DNA of 64,000 bases from Leifsonia sp. 1010 (GCF_031455295.1 NZ_JAVDSL010000002.1:186001-250000), one strand, 5' to 3'; shown: positions 36,458 through 46,556, counted from the stretch's first letter. Notes: generated by a model not told the origin, from the letters alone. Translations and numbers: made by a program.

Positions 36458-36475
36458 ATGGGGAGTGCTCCCCAT
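36458..36475. promoter_or_regulatory. Dyad before the giant Ig/FN3 gene
   Basis: ATGGGGAG-TG-CTCCCCAT has perfect 8-bp arms and lies 65 bp before the TTG start at 36540. A weak -10, TAGCGT (36500-36505), follows. The position suits an operator for separate control of the giant gene, possibly by the upstream FHA-HTH protein; a hairpin that weakens read-through is the alternative. Confidence 0.4.
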
Positions 36476-36539
36476 ACCGGACGCGTCGGGGGGTCGTGTT
36501 AGCGTAGACGCGTTTTCCGGCCCGAGGGATTGCAGAGTC

Positions 36540-39500
36540 TTGGTTTCAGTGAGTGCGTGGTTCCGGCAGCGGAAGACCGCCGCCGTGATCACCGCACTCG
36601 CGGTCGTCGCGGGGGTCCCGCTGACGATCGCCGTCCTCCACAAGGGCTTCCCCGTCAACGCGGTCGAGCTCGACACCCGCGACGTCTGGGTCACCAACGG
36701 CGAGAAGCTGCTCGGCGGTCGGCTCAACCACCAGATCGACGAGCTGGATGCCGCGGTCACGGGCGCGAGCGCCGATCTGGACGTCCTGCAGGACGGATCC
36801 GCGTACTTCCTCACCGACCTCCCCCACGGAACCGTGGACAGGATCGACCCGGCCTTCGTCTCGCTCGGGGGACGCATCCAGGTTCCGGAGGACTCGCAGG
36901 TCGGCTACGGCGGGACGACGCTCTCCGTGCTCGCGCCGAACGGCAACCTCTGGGTGCTGGATGCGTCGGGCCGCCTCGACTTCGACAAGACCAAGACCAA
37001 GCCGGTCGTGAAGGCGGGAGCCGGCGCGAAGCTCGCCGTCGCGAAGTCGGGCACGACGTTCGTGGTCGCGCCGAAGGGCAAGCGGCTGATCACGGTCGAC
37101 GGGCCCGGCGCGAAGCCGGAGACCCGCGACTTCGCGGTGCCCGGCGCGTTCCAGGTGAGCGCCGTGGGCGACCAGGCGGTCGTGCTCGACACGCAGCGCA
37201 ACCGGATGATCACCGGTGGCGGCACGACGGTCGACCTTCCCGCCAAGGGACTCCGGTTGCAGCAGCCCGGGCCCGACGACCGGGCCGCCGTCGTCGCCAC
37301 GGCGAACAGCCTCCTGAGCGTCCCGCTCGGCGGCGGGACCGTAACCGCGAGCCCGGCCGGCGCGACCTCGAAGGGCGGCGCTGACGCGGTGTCGGCCCCC
37401 GTGCGTCTCGGCGCCTGCTCGTACGGCGCGTGGTCCGGCTCCGGCCGCTACCTCTACGCGTGCGACGGCAAGAAACCGGTCGGCATCGACATCGACCAGC
37501 CGGTCGCGGGCGACGACCTCGAGTTCCGTGTCAACCACGGCGTCATCGCGCTGAACAACCTGCGCGACGGCAACGCGTGGGTCGTCTCCTCCAACATGCG
37601 TCTGGTGCAGAACTGGGCGCAGCTGAAGCCGAACGACACCACCGTGCAGGGCGAGACCGGCGAGGAGAAGCCGGTCGTGCAGTCCTTCGCCGACACCCTG
37701 GCGCAGCGGACCGATCAGAACCGGCCGCCGATCGCCGTGAACGACACCTATGGCGTGCGCCCGGGCCGATCCACAGTGCTCCACGTGCTCACGAACGACA
37801 CGGATCCGGACGGCGACGTCCTGACGATCTCGGACGTGTCGGCGATCCCGGTGGATCAGGGCGTGCTGCAGCTCGTCGAGGGCGGCCGCGCCATCCAGTT
37901 CACGCCGAAGGACGGCCTGAGCGGCACGATCTCGTTCCGCTACTCGGTCGACGATGGCCGCGGCGGAACGTCATCCGCCCAGGTGGATGCGACGCTCAAG
38001 CAGCCCGCCGTGAACGAGGCTCCCGCATCCACCCGGTCGAGCACGGCCCAGACCGAGGTCGGCCAGTCGGTCACCTATAACGTGCTGAACGACTGGACGG
38101 ATCCGGACGGCGACGACCTCAGCCTGGTCGCCGCCTCCGCGACCACCGAGGACGACGTGCGGTTCAAGCCCAACGGCGACGTCACCTTCACCAGCAAGAC
38201 CGGGCAGGCGGGCTCCAAGGAGGTGCGCGTCACCATCTCCGACGGCCGCGCCTCGGCGACGGGCAGCCTGATCGTGACGGTGAAACCCGCGGGGACGCTC
38301 GACCCGGTCGCCGTGACGGACTTCGCCGACGGGTTCACCGGTCGTCCGGTGGTGCTGCATCCCCTCGACAACGACCAGTCGCCGTCGGGTGAGCCCCTGT
38401 CGCTGGTCGGCGCGGGCCTCGACGGCGGGAGCGGCGCCCAGGTCACCGCGGACAGCTCGCGGGGCACGATCACCGTCCGCAGCAACGCGCCGGGGGAGTA
38501 CTACCTCGTCTACACGCTCGGAGCCGGGCCCAAGACGACGACGGGGCTCGCGCGCGTCGACATCGCGCCGCAGGGTGCGAGCGAGGCTCCGCCGATCGCC
38601 GTGACCGACAAGGCCTACGTCCGGCCCGGAGAGCCCACCTCCGTCGCCGTCCTCGAGAACGACGTCTCGCCGTCCGGCCGCGTGCTCGCCGTGCGATCCG
38701 TGTCGGTCGGCAAGGGCGCCGAGGACCTCAATGTGGAGGTGCTCGACAACGCCGTGGTCAAGGTCACGGCGCCGACCGTGCTCACCCAGCAGGTGCAGCT
38801 CTCCTACGTCGTCTCGGACGGGATCAACGAGGCGACCGCCGGCATCACCGTCGTCCCCGTCCCTCCGCTGGTGCAGCACCAGCCGCCGGTCGCCGTCGAC
38901 GACCAGGTGCCGGTCCGAGCAGGCGATGTCGCGACCGTGGCCGTGATGGAGAACGACTACTCGCCCGACAACGCCCCCTTCACCCTCGACACGCAGCTGC
39001 GCGACGAAAGCGGTGCCGGCCAGGGCGCGACCGCCTTCGTCAGCGGCGAGTCCGTCCGCTACCAGGCGCCGACGACGCCCGGCCAGTACAACGTGGTCTA
39101 CGGGATCACCGACAAGTACGGCCAGAAGGCGCAGGCGACCGTGACCTTCGTCGTCGGCGCCCCGGAGAGGGGCTCCGACCGTGCGCCGCAGCCGCAGCCG
39201 CTCACCGTGCGTGCCTTCGCCGGCTCGTCCGTGCCGGTGGAGGTCCCGCTCGACGGCATCGACCCGGACGGCGACTCGGTCTCGCTCTCGGGACTCGCGA
39301 CGCAGCCGACGCTCGGCCGGATCTCCGACTCCACCAGCCGATCCTTCACCTATGAGGCGTATCCCGACTCGGCCGGGACCGACACGTTCACGTATCAGGT
39401 GAAAGACACGTACGGGAAGACGGCGACAGGCACGGTGTCGATCGCCGTCATCCCGCGCCCGAGCCAGGTGCGGCCGCCGATCGCGGTCAACGATCCGGTG

Positions 39501-41822
39501 CAGGTGAAGCCGGGCCGGACCATCGCGGTACCCGTACTCGACAACGACTCCGACCCGAACGGGTACGCGATCGCGCTGCAGAAGAAGCTGCTGCAGGTGG
39601 ACGAGGGCCTCAAGGCGTCCGTGCACGGCAAGATCGTGCTCGTCACGGCTCCGAAGGACGAAGGCTCGTTCGTCGTGCGCTATCAGATCACCAACGGGCA
39701 GGGCGGCGTCGCCAGCGCGTTCATCCAGGTCACCGTGACCCCGAACGCCAAGGATGTGCCGCCGACCGCGGTGGACCACGTCCTGGAGCCGGACGAGGTG
39801 GCGAACAAGCAGAGCGTCAAGGTGAACGCGCTCCAGGGCGCGACCAACCCGTCCGGACTCGTGGACGACCTGAAGGTCGAGGTCACCGGGCCGAACGCCT
39901 CCGCCGCCGACGTCGGCCAGGACGGCTCCATCACCGTGAAGCCCGGCGAGCAGCGGATCGCGATCGCCTACACGCTGACCGACACGGTGACCGGGCTGAA
40001 GGGCACCGCGTTCATCGTGGTCCCGCCGAAGGGCGACGCGACGGCCCCGCCGCGGGTCAGGGACGGCCTGCCGCAGCAGATCGTGCAGGCCGACGGGTCG
40101 AAGAGCTGGAAGCTGTCCGACATCCTCACCGTCCCGTCCGGCCGCGACTACAAGCTCACCGGCGCTTCCGGCGTCAGCGCCACCAACAGCTCGGGCGGAT
40201 CGTCGTACGGCGACGAGCAGACGCTGACCTTCACGGCGGCGAAGGGATACCGGGGACCGGCGGCGCTCACCTTCAAGGTGAACGACGGACGGGAGGCCGG
40301 CCAGAGTTCGGACCGCATCACCACGCTGGTCCTTCCGATCACGGTCGGGGAACCGGACCAGTCCGACGTCGCGCCGACGTTCACCTCGCCCAGCGAGAAG
40401 ATCGAGCCGGGGGAGGCGCCGCTGTCGGTCGACCTGCGGGCGTCGAGCTTCCACCCGAACCCCGAGATCCTCAACAAGCTGACGTACTCGGGCGGCACGT
40501 CGTCCAACTCGAAGATCCAGTCGGCCTTGAGCGGGTCGACGCTGACCCTGTCGGCGCCGCTAGGCGTGCAGGCAGGGGAGACGGCGACGGTCGCGGTGAC
40601 GATCAGCTCGGGGACGCACACGATCTCCGGCACGGTGAACGTGCAGGTGGTGAGCTCGAGCAGGCTGGTCGCCACGCAGAAGAACCCGCCGCAGACGGCC
40701 GAGGTCAAGCGCGGGGACACCGCGACGGTCACGGGCGCGTCGAGCGACGCCCAGTGGGTCAACCCGTTCCCGGGGCAGCCGCTGACGATCACCGACGCGA
40801 CAGCGCAGAGTGCGCCGGCCGGGGTGACGGTCACGCACACCGGGTCCTCGATCAGCGTCAGCGCGTCCTCCGGGGCCGCGATCGGTGCGGTGAACGTGGT
40901 CTACCACGTCGAGGATGCGACCAAGGACCCGAAGCGCACCGCGTCGGCCATCGGGCAGCTGCGCGTGACCATCCACGACGTCCCGTCGAAGCCCAGTGCG
41001 CCCTCGAACCCGCGCGCGAGCGACGGGAAGGTCACCGTATCCATCAAGGCGCCGGCCGACAACGGGAAGCCGATCACGCAGTACGAGGTGACGGACGGCG
41101 CCGGGCACACAATGACCACGGCCTCCGTCGGGGATGTGACCATCGGCGGCCTGACGAACGGCAAGTCGTACTCGTTCACCGTGCGGGCGCAGAACGCGGA
41201 CGGATGGAGTGACGAGTCGGCCGGAAGCACGCCGGTCACCCCGTACGGCAATCCGACGAAGGTGGGCGGACTCTCTATTAAGAGCAGCGGGAACGCCCCG
41301 AGCGACCTGACGATGAGCTGGAACGCGCTCTCGGACCCGAACGGGACGGGTGGCGGCCAGGCGACGTACCACTACCGTCTCAGCGGCGGGTCGTGGCAGA
41401 CGACGACCAGTACGAGTGCCAAGGCGAACAACAAGGGCGCGGGGACGTACTCCTTCGAGATCTATGCGTCGAACCCGGGCGGCAAGGAGGGGCCGCACGC
41501 GACCTCCGGCAGCGTCGAGGTCAAGGATCCGCCGCCGCCGGCTCCCTCGATCGACCTGAAGAAGGGCGACCTCAAGCCTGGATTCGTCCACAGCTACACG
41601 TACGACGTGACTCTCCACAATTTCCCCGCGAACCGCACGTTCAGCATGCAGGTGCACTGCAATGGAGGGACGTTGTCGACGCGGTCGATCTCGACCGACG
41701 GGAGCGGCTACGGCCACTACCACGGCAACGCCGGAAGCGACATCGAGCCGTGGTGCGGCTATCCGGGAGCGTACGTGGTCGTGAACGGCGAGCAGAGCAG
41801 TGTTCAGGACTGGTCCAAGTAA
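36540..41822 (+). CDS. Giant membrane-anchored Ig-like/FN3 repeat protein
   Basis: From a TTG at 36540 (GAGGGA 10 nt upstream) the product has 1760 residues. One TM helix (VITALAVVAGVPLTIAVLHK, near residues 15-35) orients the rest outward. About 37-390 looks like a beta-propeller. From 394 to about 1470 it holds some ten Big_9/cadherin-like units, each opening like RPPIAVNDTYGVRPG or HQPPVAVDDQVPVRAG with NDxDPDGD-type turns. Two FN3 domains (near 1480-1660) and a C-terminal domain with two Cys follow. No sortase signal is seen. It precedes moxR by 12 bp. It is probably a surface adhesin or envelope linker; a ligand is not predictable. Confidence 0.88.
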   Translation: MVSVSAWFRQRKTAAVITALAVVAGVPLTIAVLHKGFPVNAVELDTRDVWVTNGEKLLGGRLNHQIDELDAAVTGASADLDVLQDGSAYFLTDLPHGTVDRIDPAFVSLGGRIQVPEDSQVGYGGTTLSVLAPNGNLWVLDASGRLDFDKTKTKPVVKAGAGAKLAVAKSGTTFVVAPKGKRLITVDGPGAKPETRDFAVPGAFQVSAVGDQAVVLDTQRNRMITGGGTTVDLPAKGLRLQQPGPDDRAAVVATANSLLSVPLGGGTVTASPAGATSKGGADAVSAPVRLGACSYGAWSGSGRYLYACDGKKPVGIDIDQPVAGDDLEFRVNHGVIALNNLRDGNAWVVSSNMRLVQNWAQLKPNDTTVQGETGEEKPVVQSFADTLAQRTDQNRPPIAVNDTYGVRPGRSTVLHVLTNDTDPDGDVLTISDVSAIPVDQGVLQLVEGGRAIQFTPKDGLSGTISFRYSVDDGRGGTSSAQVDATLKQPAVNEAPASTRSSTAQTEVGQSVTYNVLNDWTDPDGDDLSLVAASATTEDDVRFKPNGDVTFTSKTGQAGSKEVRVTISDGRASATGSLIVTVKPAGTLDPVAVTDFADGFTGRPVVLHPLDNDQSPSGEPLSLVGAGLDGGSGAQVTADSSRGTITVRSNAPGEYYLVYTLGAGPKTTTGLARVDIAPQGASEAPPIAVTDKAYVRPGEPTSVAVLENDVSPSGRVLAVRSVSVGKGAEDLNVEVLDNAVVKVTAPTVLTQQVQLSYVVSDGINEATAGITVVPVPPLVQHQPPVAVDDQVPVRAGDVATVAVMENDYSPDNAPFTLDTQLRDESGAGQGATAFVSGESVRYQAPTTPGQYNVVYGITDKYGQKAQATVTFVVGAPERGSDRAPQPQPLTVRAFAGSSVPVEVPLDGIDPDGDSVSLSGLATQPTLGRISDSTSRSFTYEAYPDSAGTDTFTYQVKDTYGKTATGTVSIAVIPRPSQVRPPIAVNDPVQVKPGRTIAVPVLDNDSDPNGYAIALQKKLLQVDEGLKASVHGKIVLVTAPKDEGSFVVRYQITNGQGGVASAFIQVTVTPNAKDVPPTAVDHVLEPDEVANKQSVKVNALQGATNPSGLVDDLKVEVTGPNASAADVGQDGSITVKPGEQRIAIAYTLTDTVTGLKGTAFIVVPPKGDATAPPRVRDGLPQQIVQADGSKSWKLSDILTVPSGRDYKLTGASGVSATNSSGGSSYGDEQTLTFTAAKGYRGPAALTFKVNDGREAGQSSDRITTLVLPITVGEPDQSDVAPTFTSPSEKIEPGEAPLSVDLRASSFHPNPEILNKLTYSGGTSSNSKIQSALSGSTLTLSAPLGVQAGETATVAVTISSGTHTISGTVNVQVVSSSRLVATQKNPPQTAEVKRGDTATVTGASSDAQWVNPFPGQPLTITDATAQSAPAGVTVTHTGSSISVSASSGAAIGAVNVVYHVEDATKDPKRTASAIGQLRVTIHDVPSKPSAPSNPRASDGKVTVSIKAPADNGKPITQYEVTDGAGHTMTTASVGDVTIGGLTNGKSYSFTVRAQNADGWSDESAGSTPVTPYGNPTKVGGLSIKSSGNAPSDLTMSWNALSDPNGTGGGQATYHYRLSGGSWQTTTSTSAKANNKGAGTYSFEIYASNPGGKEGPHATSGSVEVKDPPPPAPSIDLKKGDLKPGFVHSYTYDVTLHNFPANRTFSMQVHCNGGTLSTRSISTDGSGYGHYHGNAGSDIEPWCGYPGAYVVVNGEQSSVQDWSK

Positions 41823-41834
41823 GGAGATGCAGCA

Positions 41835-42803
41835 GTGGCAGTGACACAGGAGCAGGCGGACTGGTTCGCCGGGGCGTTCACGCAGTTGGTGGCGAACGTC
41901 GATAAGGCGATCCTCGGCAAGGAACACAGCATCCGCCTGGTGATCACGGCCATGCTCTCCGGCGGCCACGTGCTGCTCGAAGACGTGCCGGGTACCGGCA
42001 AGACGGTGCTCGCCAAAGCGCTCGCCAACACGGTCGAGGGCACGCAGTCGCGCATCCAGTTCACCCCGGACCTGCTGCCGTCCGACGTCACGGGCGTCAC
42101 GATCTACGACCAGTCCAGCGGCCGGTTCGAGTTCCATCCCGGACCGATCTTCGCGTCGGTGGTGCTCGCAGACGAGATCAACCGGGCGAGCCCGAAGACG
42201 CAGTCCGCGCTGCTCGAGGTGATGGAGGAGGGCGTCGTGACGGTGGACGGCGTCGGCCATCCCGTCGGCGCGCCGTTCATCGTGATCGCGACGCAGAACC
42301 CGGTCGAGCAGGCTGGAACGTACTCGCTGCCCGAGGCGCAGCTCGACCGCTTCCTGATCAAGACCTCGCTCGGCTACCCGGACCACGCGACGACCGTCGA
42401 CCTGCTGCTCGACTCGTCGAACCGCTCCCGCGCGTCGGCCGTGCGACCGATCATCGCGTCCGACTCCGTCACGACGCTCGCCCAGCTGGCGTCCGAGGTG
42501 CACACCGATGCCAGCGTCATGGGGTACCTCAGCGAGATCGTCACCGCGACCCGCGACGACAAGGATGCGGCGCTCGGCGTGAGCATCCGCGGCGCCCTGG
42601 CGCTGGCACGTGCGGCGAAGACGTGGGCGATCTCGGCCGGGCGCACCTTCGTGACGCCGGACGACATCCGCGACCTGGCCCAGCCGGTGCTCGCTCACCG
42701 CGTCATCGTCGACCCGGAGTCGGAATTCGCGGGGGTGACAGCGGCCGACATCGTCGAGCGGGCCGTCGCCTCGGCCACACCGCCCGCCTATCGGGCAGCC
42801 TGA
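41835..42803 (+). CDS. MoxR family AAA+ ATPase
   Basis: The 322-residue protein has Walker A DVPGTGKTVLAKAL, the MoxR stretch RIQFTPDLLPSDVTGVTIYD, Walker B VVLADEINRASPKTQSALLE, sensor IVIATQNPVEQAGTYSLPEA and arginine finger region QLDRFLI. MoxR proteins act as chaperone-like ATPases on neighbouring membrane or surface proteins. AAGGAG precedes the GTG start. It lies 12 bp after the giant gene and 53 bp before DUF58, and is paralogous to the gene at 59577. Confidence 0.93.
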   Translation: MAVTQEQADWFAGAFTQLVANVDKAILGKEHSIRLVITAMLSGGHVLLEDVPGTGKTVLAKALANTVEGTQSRIQFTPDLLPSDVTGVTIYDQSSGRFEFHPGPIFASVVLADEINRASPKTQSALLEVMEEGVVTVDGVGHPVGAPFIVIATQNPVEQAGTYSLPEAQLDRFLIKTSLGYPDHATTVDLLLDSSNRSRASAVRPIIASDSVTTLAQLASEVHTDASVMGYLSEIVTATRDDKDAALGVSIRGALALARAAKTWAISAGRTFVTPDDIRDLAQPVLAHRVIVDPESEFAGVTAADIVERAVASATPPAYRAA

Positions 42804-42856
42804 GCCTCCTCGCCTTCGTTTCTCCGTCCCGACCGACCCGACAGGATTCTGCAGCC

Positions 42857-44173
42857 ATGACCACCGACAGCCCCGCTCGCGGACGGCGTCGTCGCACGCC
42901 CGGCGCCGATCAGGCGCGCATCGCGGCGGAGCTCGTCGGCGGCGCGGTCGCGCGCGCGGCCGGAGCGGTGACCTCGCGGGTCGCGCCCCTCGGTCGTGCG
43001 GTCGGTCGCCGCATAGCGCCGGTCGTCGGCGTTGTCAGCACCCTCGGCTGGATCGTGCTCGCCAGCGCAGCGGCCTCCATCGTCCTGGCGGTGTGGCTCG
43101 GATGGGCGGAGTTCGTCTACATCGCGGCCACGCTGCTTGCCGCGTTCGTGATCGCGGCCGCCTTCGTCTTCGGCCGCTCGACATACCGGGCCGGAATCGA
43201 GCTGAACCCGCGTCGCGTGGTCGCCGGCGGCAGGGCTCTCGGACGGCTGACCGTCGCCAACAGCGGATCGCGGCCGGTCCTGCCGACGCGGATGGAGCTG
43301 CCCGTCGGCGAGGGACAGGCCGACTTCACCATCCCGCGGCTCGCCCCCGGGGCCGAGACCGAAGAGCTGTTCGCCGTGCCCACCGAGCGGCGGGCACTCA
43401 TCCTGGCCGGCCCCGCGCTGTCCGTGCGCGGTGACCAGTTGGGGCTGCTGCGCCGTACGAACCAGTGGACCGAGCAGATCGAGCTGTTCGTCCACCCGAA
43501 GACGGTGCGGCTCGCCGCAACGGCCCGCGGTCTCGTCCGCGACCTCGAGGGGCAGACCACCAAGGTCATCACCGACAGCGACCTCGCATTCCACGCCCTG
43601 CGCACCTACGAGCCGGGCGACGACATCCGGAACGTGCACTGGCGGACGTCCGCACGGACGGGGCAGCTGATGGTCCGGCAGTACCAGGAGACCCGCCGCT
43701 CGCAGCTGCTGCTGGCGTTCGACGCCGAGCGCTCGCACTTCGCCTCGGACGACGAATTCGAGCTCGGCGTCTCCGTCCTCGCCTCGGTCGGCTGCCAGGT
43801 GATCCGCGAGGAGACCGAAATCCGCGCCCTGTGGCAGGGCGGACCGATGCGCGCCGAGACGCCGACCGCCCTGCTCGACGACTCCTGCCGCATCCAGTCG
43901 GTGGATGGCGCGCACCCCACCCTGCGCGAGTTCCTGCGCCAGGCCACCCTGCGCCTGCCCGCTCCGAGCCTCGCAGTCACCGTGGTCGGATCACAGGTCG
44001 ACGCGGCCGAGCTTCGCGGCGCGTCCGCGCTGTGGTCGGCCGACACGGAGACCATCGTGATCCGGGTCGACGAGGCCGCAGAGCCGCGCCTGACCCGGCT
44101 CGGGCGCTCGATGCTGATCACCGTCTCCGCTCTGCCCGAGTTGCCGTCCCTGCTGAAGCGAGCCGGTCGATGA
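42857..44173 (+). CDS. DUF58 domain membrane protein
   Basis: The 438-residue protein has two adjacent TM helices (WIVLASAAASIVLAVWLGWA, VYIAATLLAAFVIAAAFVFG) and a C-terminal DUF58 domain with the signature LRTYEPGDDIRNVHWRTSAR and QLMVRQYQE, a von Willebrand A-related fold. DUF58 proteins work with MoxR ATPases and TgpA-type proteins in envelope assembly. The N-terminal 50 residues are Arg/Ala-rich. Its stop overlaps the next start (ATGA). Confidence 0.9.
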   Translation: MTTDSPARGRRRRTPGADQARIAAELVGGAVARAAGAVTSRVAPLGRAVGRRIAPVVGVVSTLGWIVLASAAASIVLAVWLGWAEFVYIAATLLAAFVIAAAFVFGRSTYRAGIELNPRRVVAGGRALGRLTVANSGSRPVLPTRMELPVGEGQADFTIPRLAPGAETEELFAVPTERRALILAGPALSVRGDQLGLLRRTNQWTEQIELFVHPKTVRLAATARGLVRDLEGQTTKVITDSDLAFHALRTYEPGDDIRNVHWRTSARTGQLMVRQYQETRRSQLLLAFDAERSHFASDDEFELGVSVLASVGCQVIREETEIRALWQGGPMRAETPTALLDDSCRIQSVDGAHPTLREFLRQATLRLPAPSLAVTVVGSQVDAAELRGASALWSADTETIVIRVDEAAEPRLTRLGRSMLITVSALPELPSLLKRAGR

Positions 44174-46533
44174 GCGCGGCGACGGGCACAGGGTCCGACC
44201 GGCGACGGGACGCGCGCACGGCGGCCGCGACGACACCGCTCTTCGACTCCCTTTCGCGCACGACATGGATCGACGTCGCCGTCCTCACCGGCCTCAGCCT
44301 GCTCGCGGTCGCCGGATTCGAGCCGGCGTTCGGGCACTATGCTTTCGCTCCGGCGGCGATCGGCGGCATCGTGGTGGGCGGGGGAGTCGCGCTGCTCGGC
44401 CGGTTGCTGCGACTGTCCTGGCCGCTGACCACCGTCATCGCGCTGGCCGCCTACTTCCTGTTCGGCACGCCGCTCGCGCTTCCCGGCCAGGCGCTGTACG
44501 GGGTCCTGCCGTCGCTCGACAGTCTTTCCGACCTGGTCATCGGCGCTGTGTTCGGCTGGTCCGACGCGGTGACCCTGCAGGCTCCGCTCGAGGCGCCTCC
44601 GTACGTCGCGGTGGTGCCCTACGTCGCCGGGTGGCTGGTCACCCTGGTGTCCGTCACCCTCGCCGTCCGCTGGCTGCCGCGCGTGCGGCGTCCGTCCTCG
44701 GGTCGCGCGGCCGTACTGCTCGCCGGGCCGGCGCTGCTGCTGCTCGCGGCCATTCTGCTCGGTACCCGGGATGCGTTCTTCGCCGGGATACGCGGCGTCC
44801 TGTTCGCAGGGGTGGCTCTCGTGTGGCTCGCCTGGCGTCGCGCGCGCTTCGCGCGAGACCGTGTCGAGACCGACTCCGGGGTCCGGCGCAGCCGGGTGCT
44901 CGGGGGCGCCGCGGTCGTGCTCGGTGCGGTGCTCGTCGGAGCGCTGGCGGGGTCGGTGCTCGCGCCGCCGGCCGCCTCGCGATTCGTCGTGCGCGACGAG
45001 ATCACGCCGCCGTTCGATCCGCTCGACTATCCGAGCCCTCTGGCCGGGTTCCGGAAGTACACGAAAGAACTGCAGAAGACCAAGCTCTTCACCGTCACCG
45101 GACTCAAACAGGGCCAGGTGATCCGGCTCGCCACCATGGACAGCTACGACGGCGTGGTCTGGTCCGTCGCGTCCCCGGGGAGCGACAGCGATGCGTCCGG
45201 CGCGTTCGAGCTGCTCGGCAGCACCATCCCGCGGCCACCGGTGTTCACGCCCGGTGCGTCGTCGACCGCCGCCATCGACGTCCTCGGCTACTCGGACGTG
45301 TGGCTGCCGACCCTCGGCTACACGAACACGCTCACGTTCGACGCGCACACCGGCCAGGACCCGACATCGACGGTGCGCGTCAACACCGCGACGGGAACGG
45401 CGGCCGTCACGAGTGGCGTGCGCAACGGCCTCGCCTATACGGTCGGGGCGACCGCGCAGAAGATCCCGAACGACCGGGCGCTCGCCAAGGTCCCGCCGGC
45501 CAAGCTGACACTCCCGTCGGTCACCAACGTCCCCGACGTGGTGTCGGCGAAAGCCGAGGAGTACGCCGGATCCGCCGACACGGCCATCCAGAAGCTGCGA
45601 AACATCGAGCGGTCGCTCAAGTCGCTCGGCTACCTCAGCCACGGGCGGGCGTCCGACCCGGTTCCCTCGCGCGCCGGTCAGGGCGCCGACCGCATGACCG
45701 ACCTGCTCTCCAAGTCGCCGATGGTCGGCGACCAGGAGCAGTACGCGAGCGCCTTCGCGCTCATGGCCCGACGGCTCGGCTACCCGACCCGCGTCGTGAT
45801 GGGCTTCGCGCCGAAGGTCTCGGGCAGCACCACCACGGTCACCGGCGATGACGTGACCGCCTGGGACGAGGTCGCCTTCGAGGGCGTCGGATGGGTGCCG
45901 TTCTTCCCGACGCCGACCAAGACGGATGCGCCGAAGAACCAGACCACGAAGCCGAAGCTCGAGCCGCAGCCGCAGGTCCGGCAGCCGCCGCCCGCCGATC
46001 CGCGCGCCGAAGACCTCCTGACGCCCGTCAAGACGAAGGACAACGACCCGAAAGACAAGGCGTCGGCGTTCCGTCTGCCGGTCTGGGCGTGGGTGGTGCT
46101 CGGGGTCATCGGGATCCCGCTGCTGGCCTACTTCATCCCCCTGCTGATCATCGCCGGACTCAAACGTCGGCGACGGCGCAAGCGCGAGAGCGCCGGGCCG
46201 CCCGACCGGCGCGCGGCCGGTGCCTGGGACGAGCTGACCGACGGATACGCCGAGCTGGGGCTCGCCGTCCCGGAGCGTGCCACGCGGCTCCAAGCCGCCG
46301 CCGCGCTCGAGGAGCAATCCGCCGCCCAGGAGCTCCCGGTCCCGGACGGCGGCCTCCGCGACCTGGCCCGGCACGTCGATGCGGCGGTGTTCGACGGCAG
46401 CGTGGTCGACGAGGAGCGGGTCCAGCATGCGTGGACGACAGCCGACGACGCCCTCACCCGTGCCACGAAGGCGGCCGGCCCGCTGCGCGCCCGGCTCGCG
46501 GCGTTCCGCTACCGACGCGCCCGCCGCGCGTGA
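44170..46533 (+). CDS. TgpA-like transglutaminase-fold membrane protein, catalytically dead
   Basis: The 787-residue protein has about six N-terminal TM helices, an outer transglutaminase-like domain, one more TM helix (VWAWVVLGVIGIPLLAYFIP) and a cytoplasmic DUF4129-like tail. At the catalytic positions it reads GDQEQYASAFALMARRLG (Gln522 for Cys), DDVTAWDE (Thr563 for His) and WVPFFPT (Phe579 for the acid). Its paralogue at 62012 keeps Cys and His. It therefore cannot crosslink or cleave by the transglutaminase mechanism and probably binds or scaffolds envelope substrates, perhaps the giant protein of the same operon. Confidence 0.88.
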   Translation: MSAATGTGSDRRRDARTAAATTPLFDSLSRTTWIDVAVLTGLSLLAVAGFEPAFGHYAFAPAAIGGIVVGGGVALLGRLLRLSWPLTTVIALAAYFLFGTPLALPGQALYGVLPSLDSLSDLVIGAVFGWSDAVTLQAPLEAPPYVAVVPYVAGWLVTLVSVTLAVRWLPRVRRPSSGRAAVLLAGPALLLLAAILLGTRDAFFAGIRGVLFAGVALVWLAWRRARFARDRVETDSGVRRSRVLGGAAVVLGAVLVGALAGSVLAPPAASRFVVRDEITPPFDPLDYPSPLAGFRKYTKELQKTKLFTVTGLKQGQVIRLATMDSYDGVVWSVASPGSDSDASGAFELLGSTIPRPPVFTPGASSTAAIDVLGYSDVWLPTLGYTNTLTFDAHTGQDPTSTVRVNTATGTAAVTSGVRNGLAYTVGATAQKIPNDRALAKVPPAKLTLPSVTNVPDVVSAKAEEYAGSADTAIQKLRNIERSLKSLGYLSHGRASDPVPSRAGQGADRMTDLLSKSPMVGDQEQYASAFALMARRLGYPTRVVMGFAPKVSGSTTTVTGDDVTAWDEVAFEGVGWVPFFPTPTKTDAPKNQTTKPKLEPQPQVRQPPPADPRAEDLLTPVKTKDNDPKDKASAFRLPVWAWVVLGVIGIPLLAYFIPLLIIAGLKRRRRRKRESAGPPDRRAAGAWDELTDGYAELGLAVPERATRLQAAAALEEQSAAQELPVPDGGLRDLARHVDAAVFDGSVVDEERVQHAWTTADDALTRATKAAGPLRARLAAFRYRRARRA

Positions 46534-46556
46534 GGCGGGCGCGCGCCGCGGACCCC

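Noticed and set aside
37971-40454. 827-codon minus-strand frame opposite the giant Ig gene
   Set aside because: Shadow of the repeat gene; its composition is Arg/Asp/Val-rich without recognisable folds, while the plus frame has clear repeated domains.
36540-41822. CRISPR or DNA-level tandem repeat array in the giant gene
   Set aside because: Repetition is at protein level with diverged units of about 90-110 residues; no short direct DNA repeats with regular spacers are seen here or elsewhere in the window.
42857-46533. Very long minus-strand frame (1117 codons, 43606-46959) as a real gene
   Set aside because: Antisense shadow of DUF58, TgpA and FHA genes whose domains and overlaps are clear.
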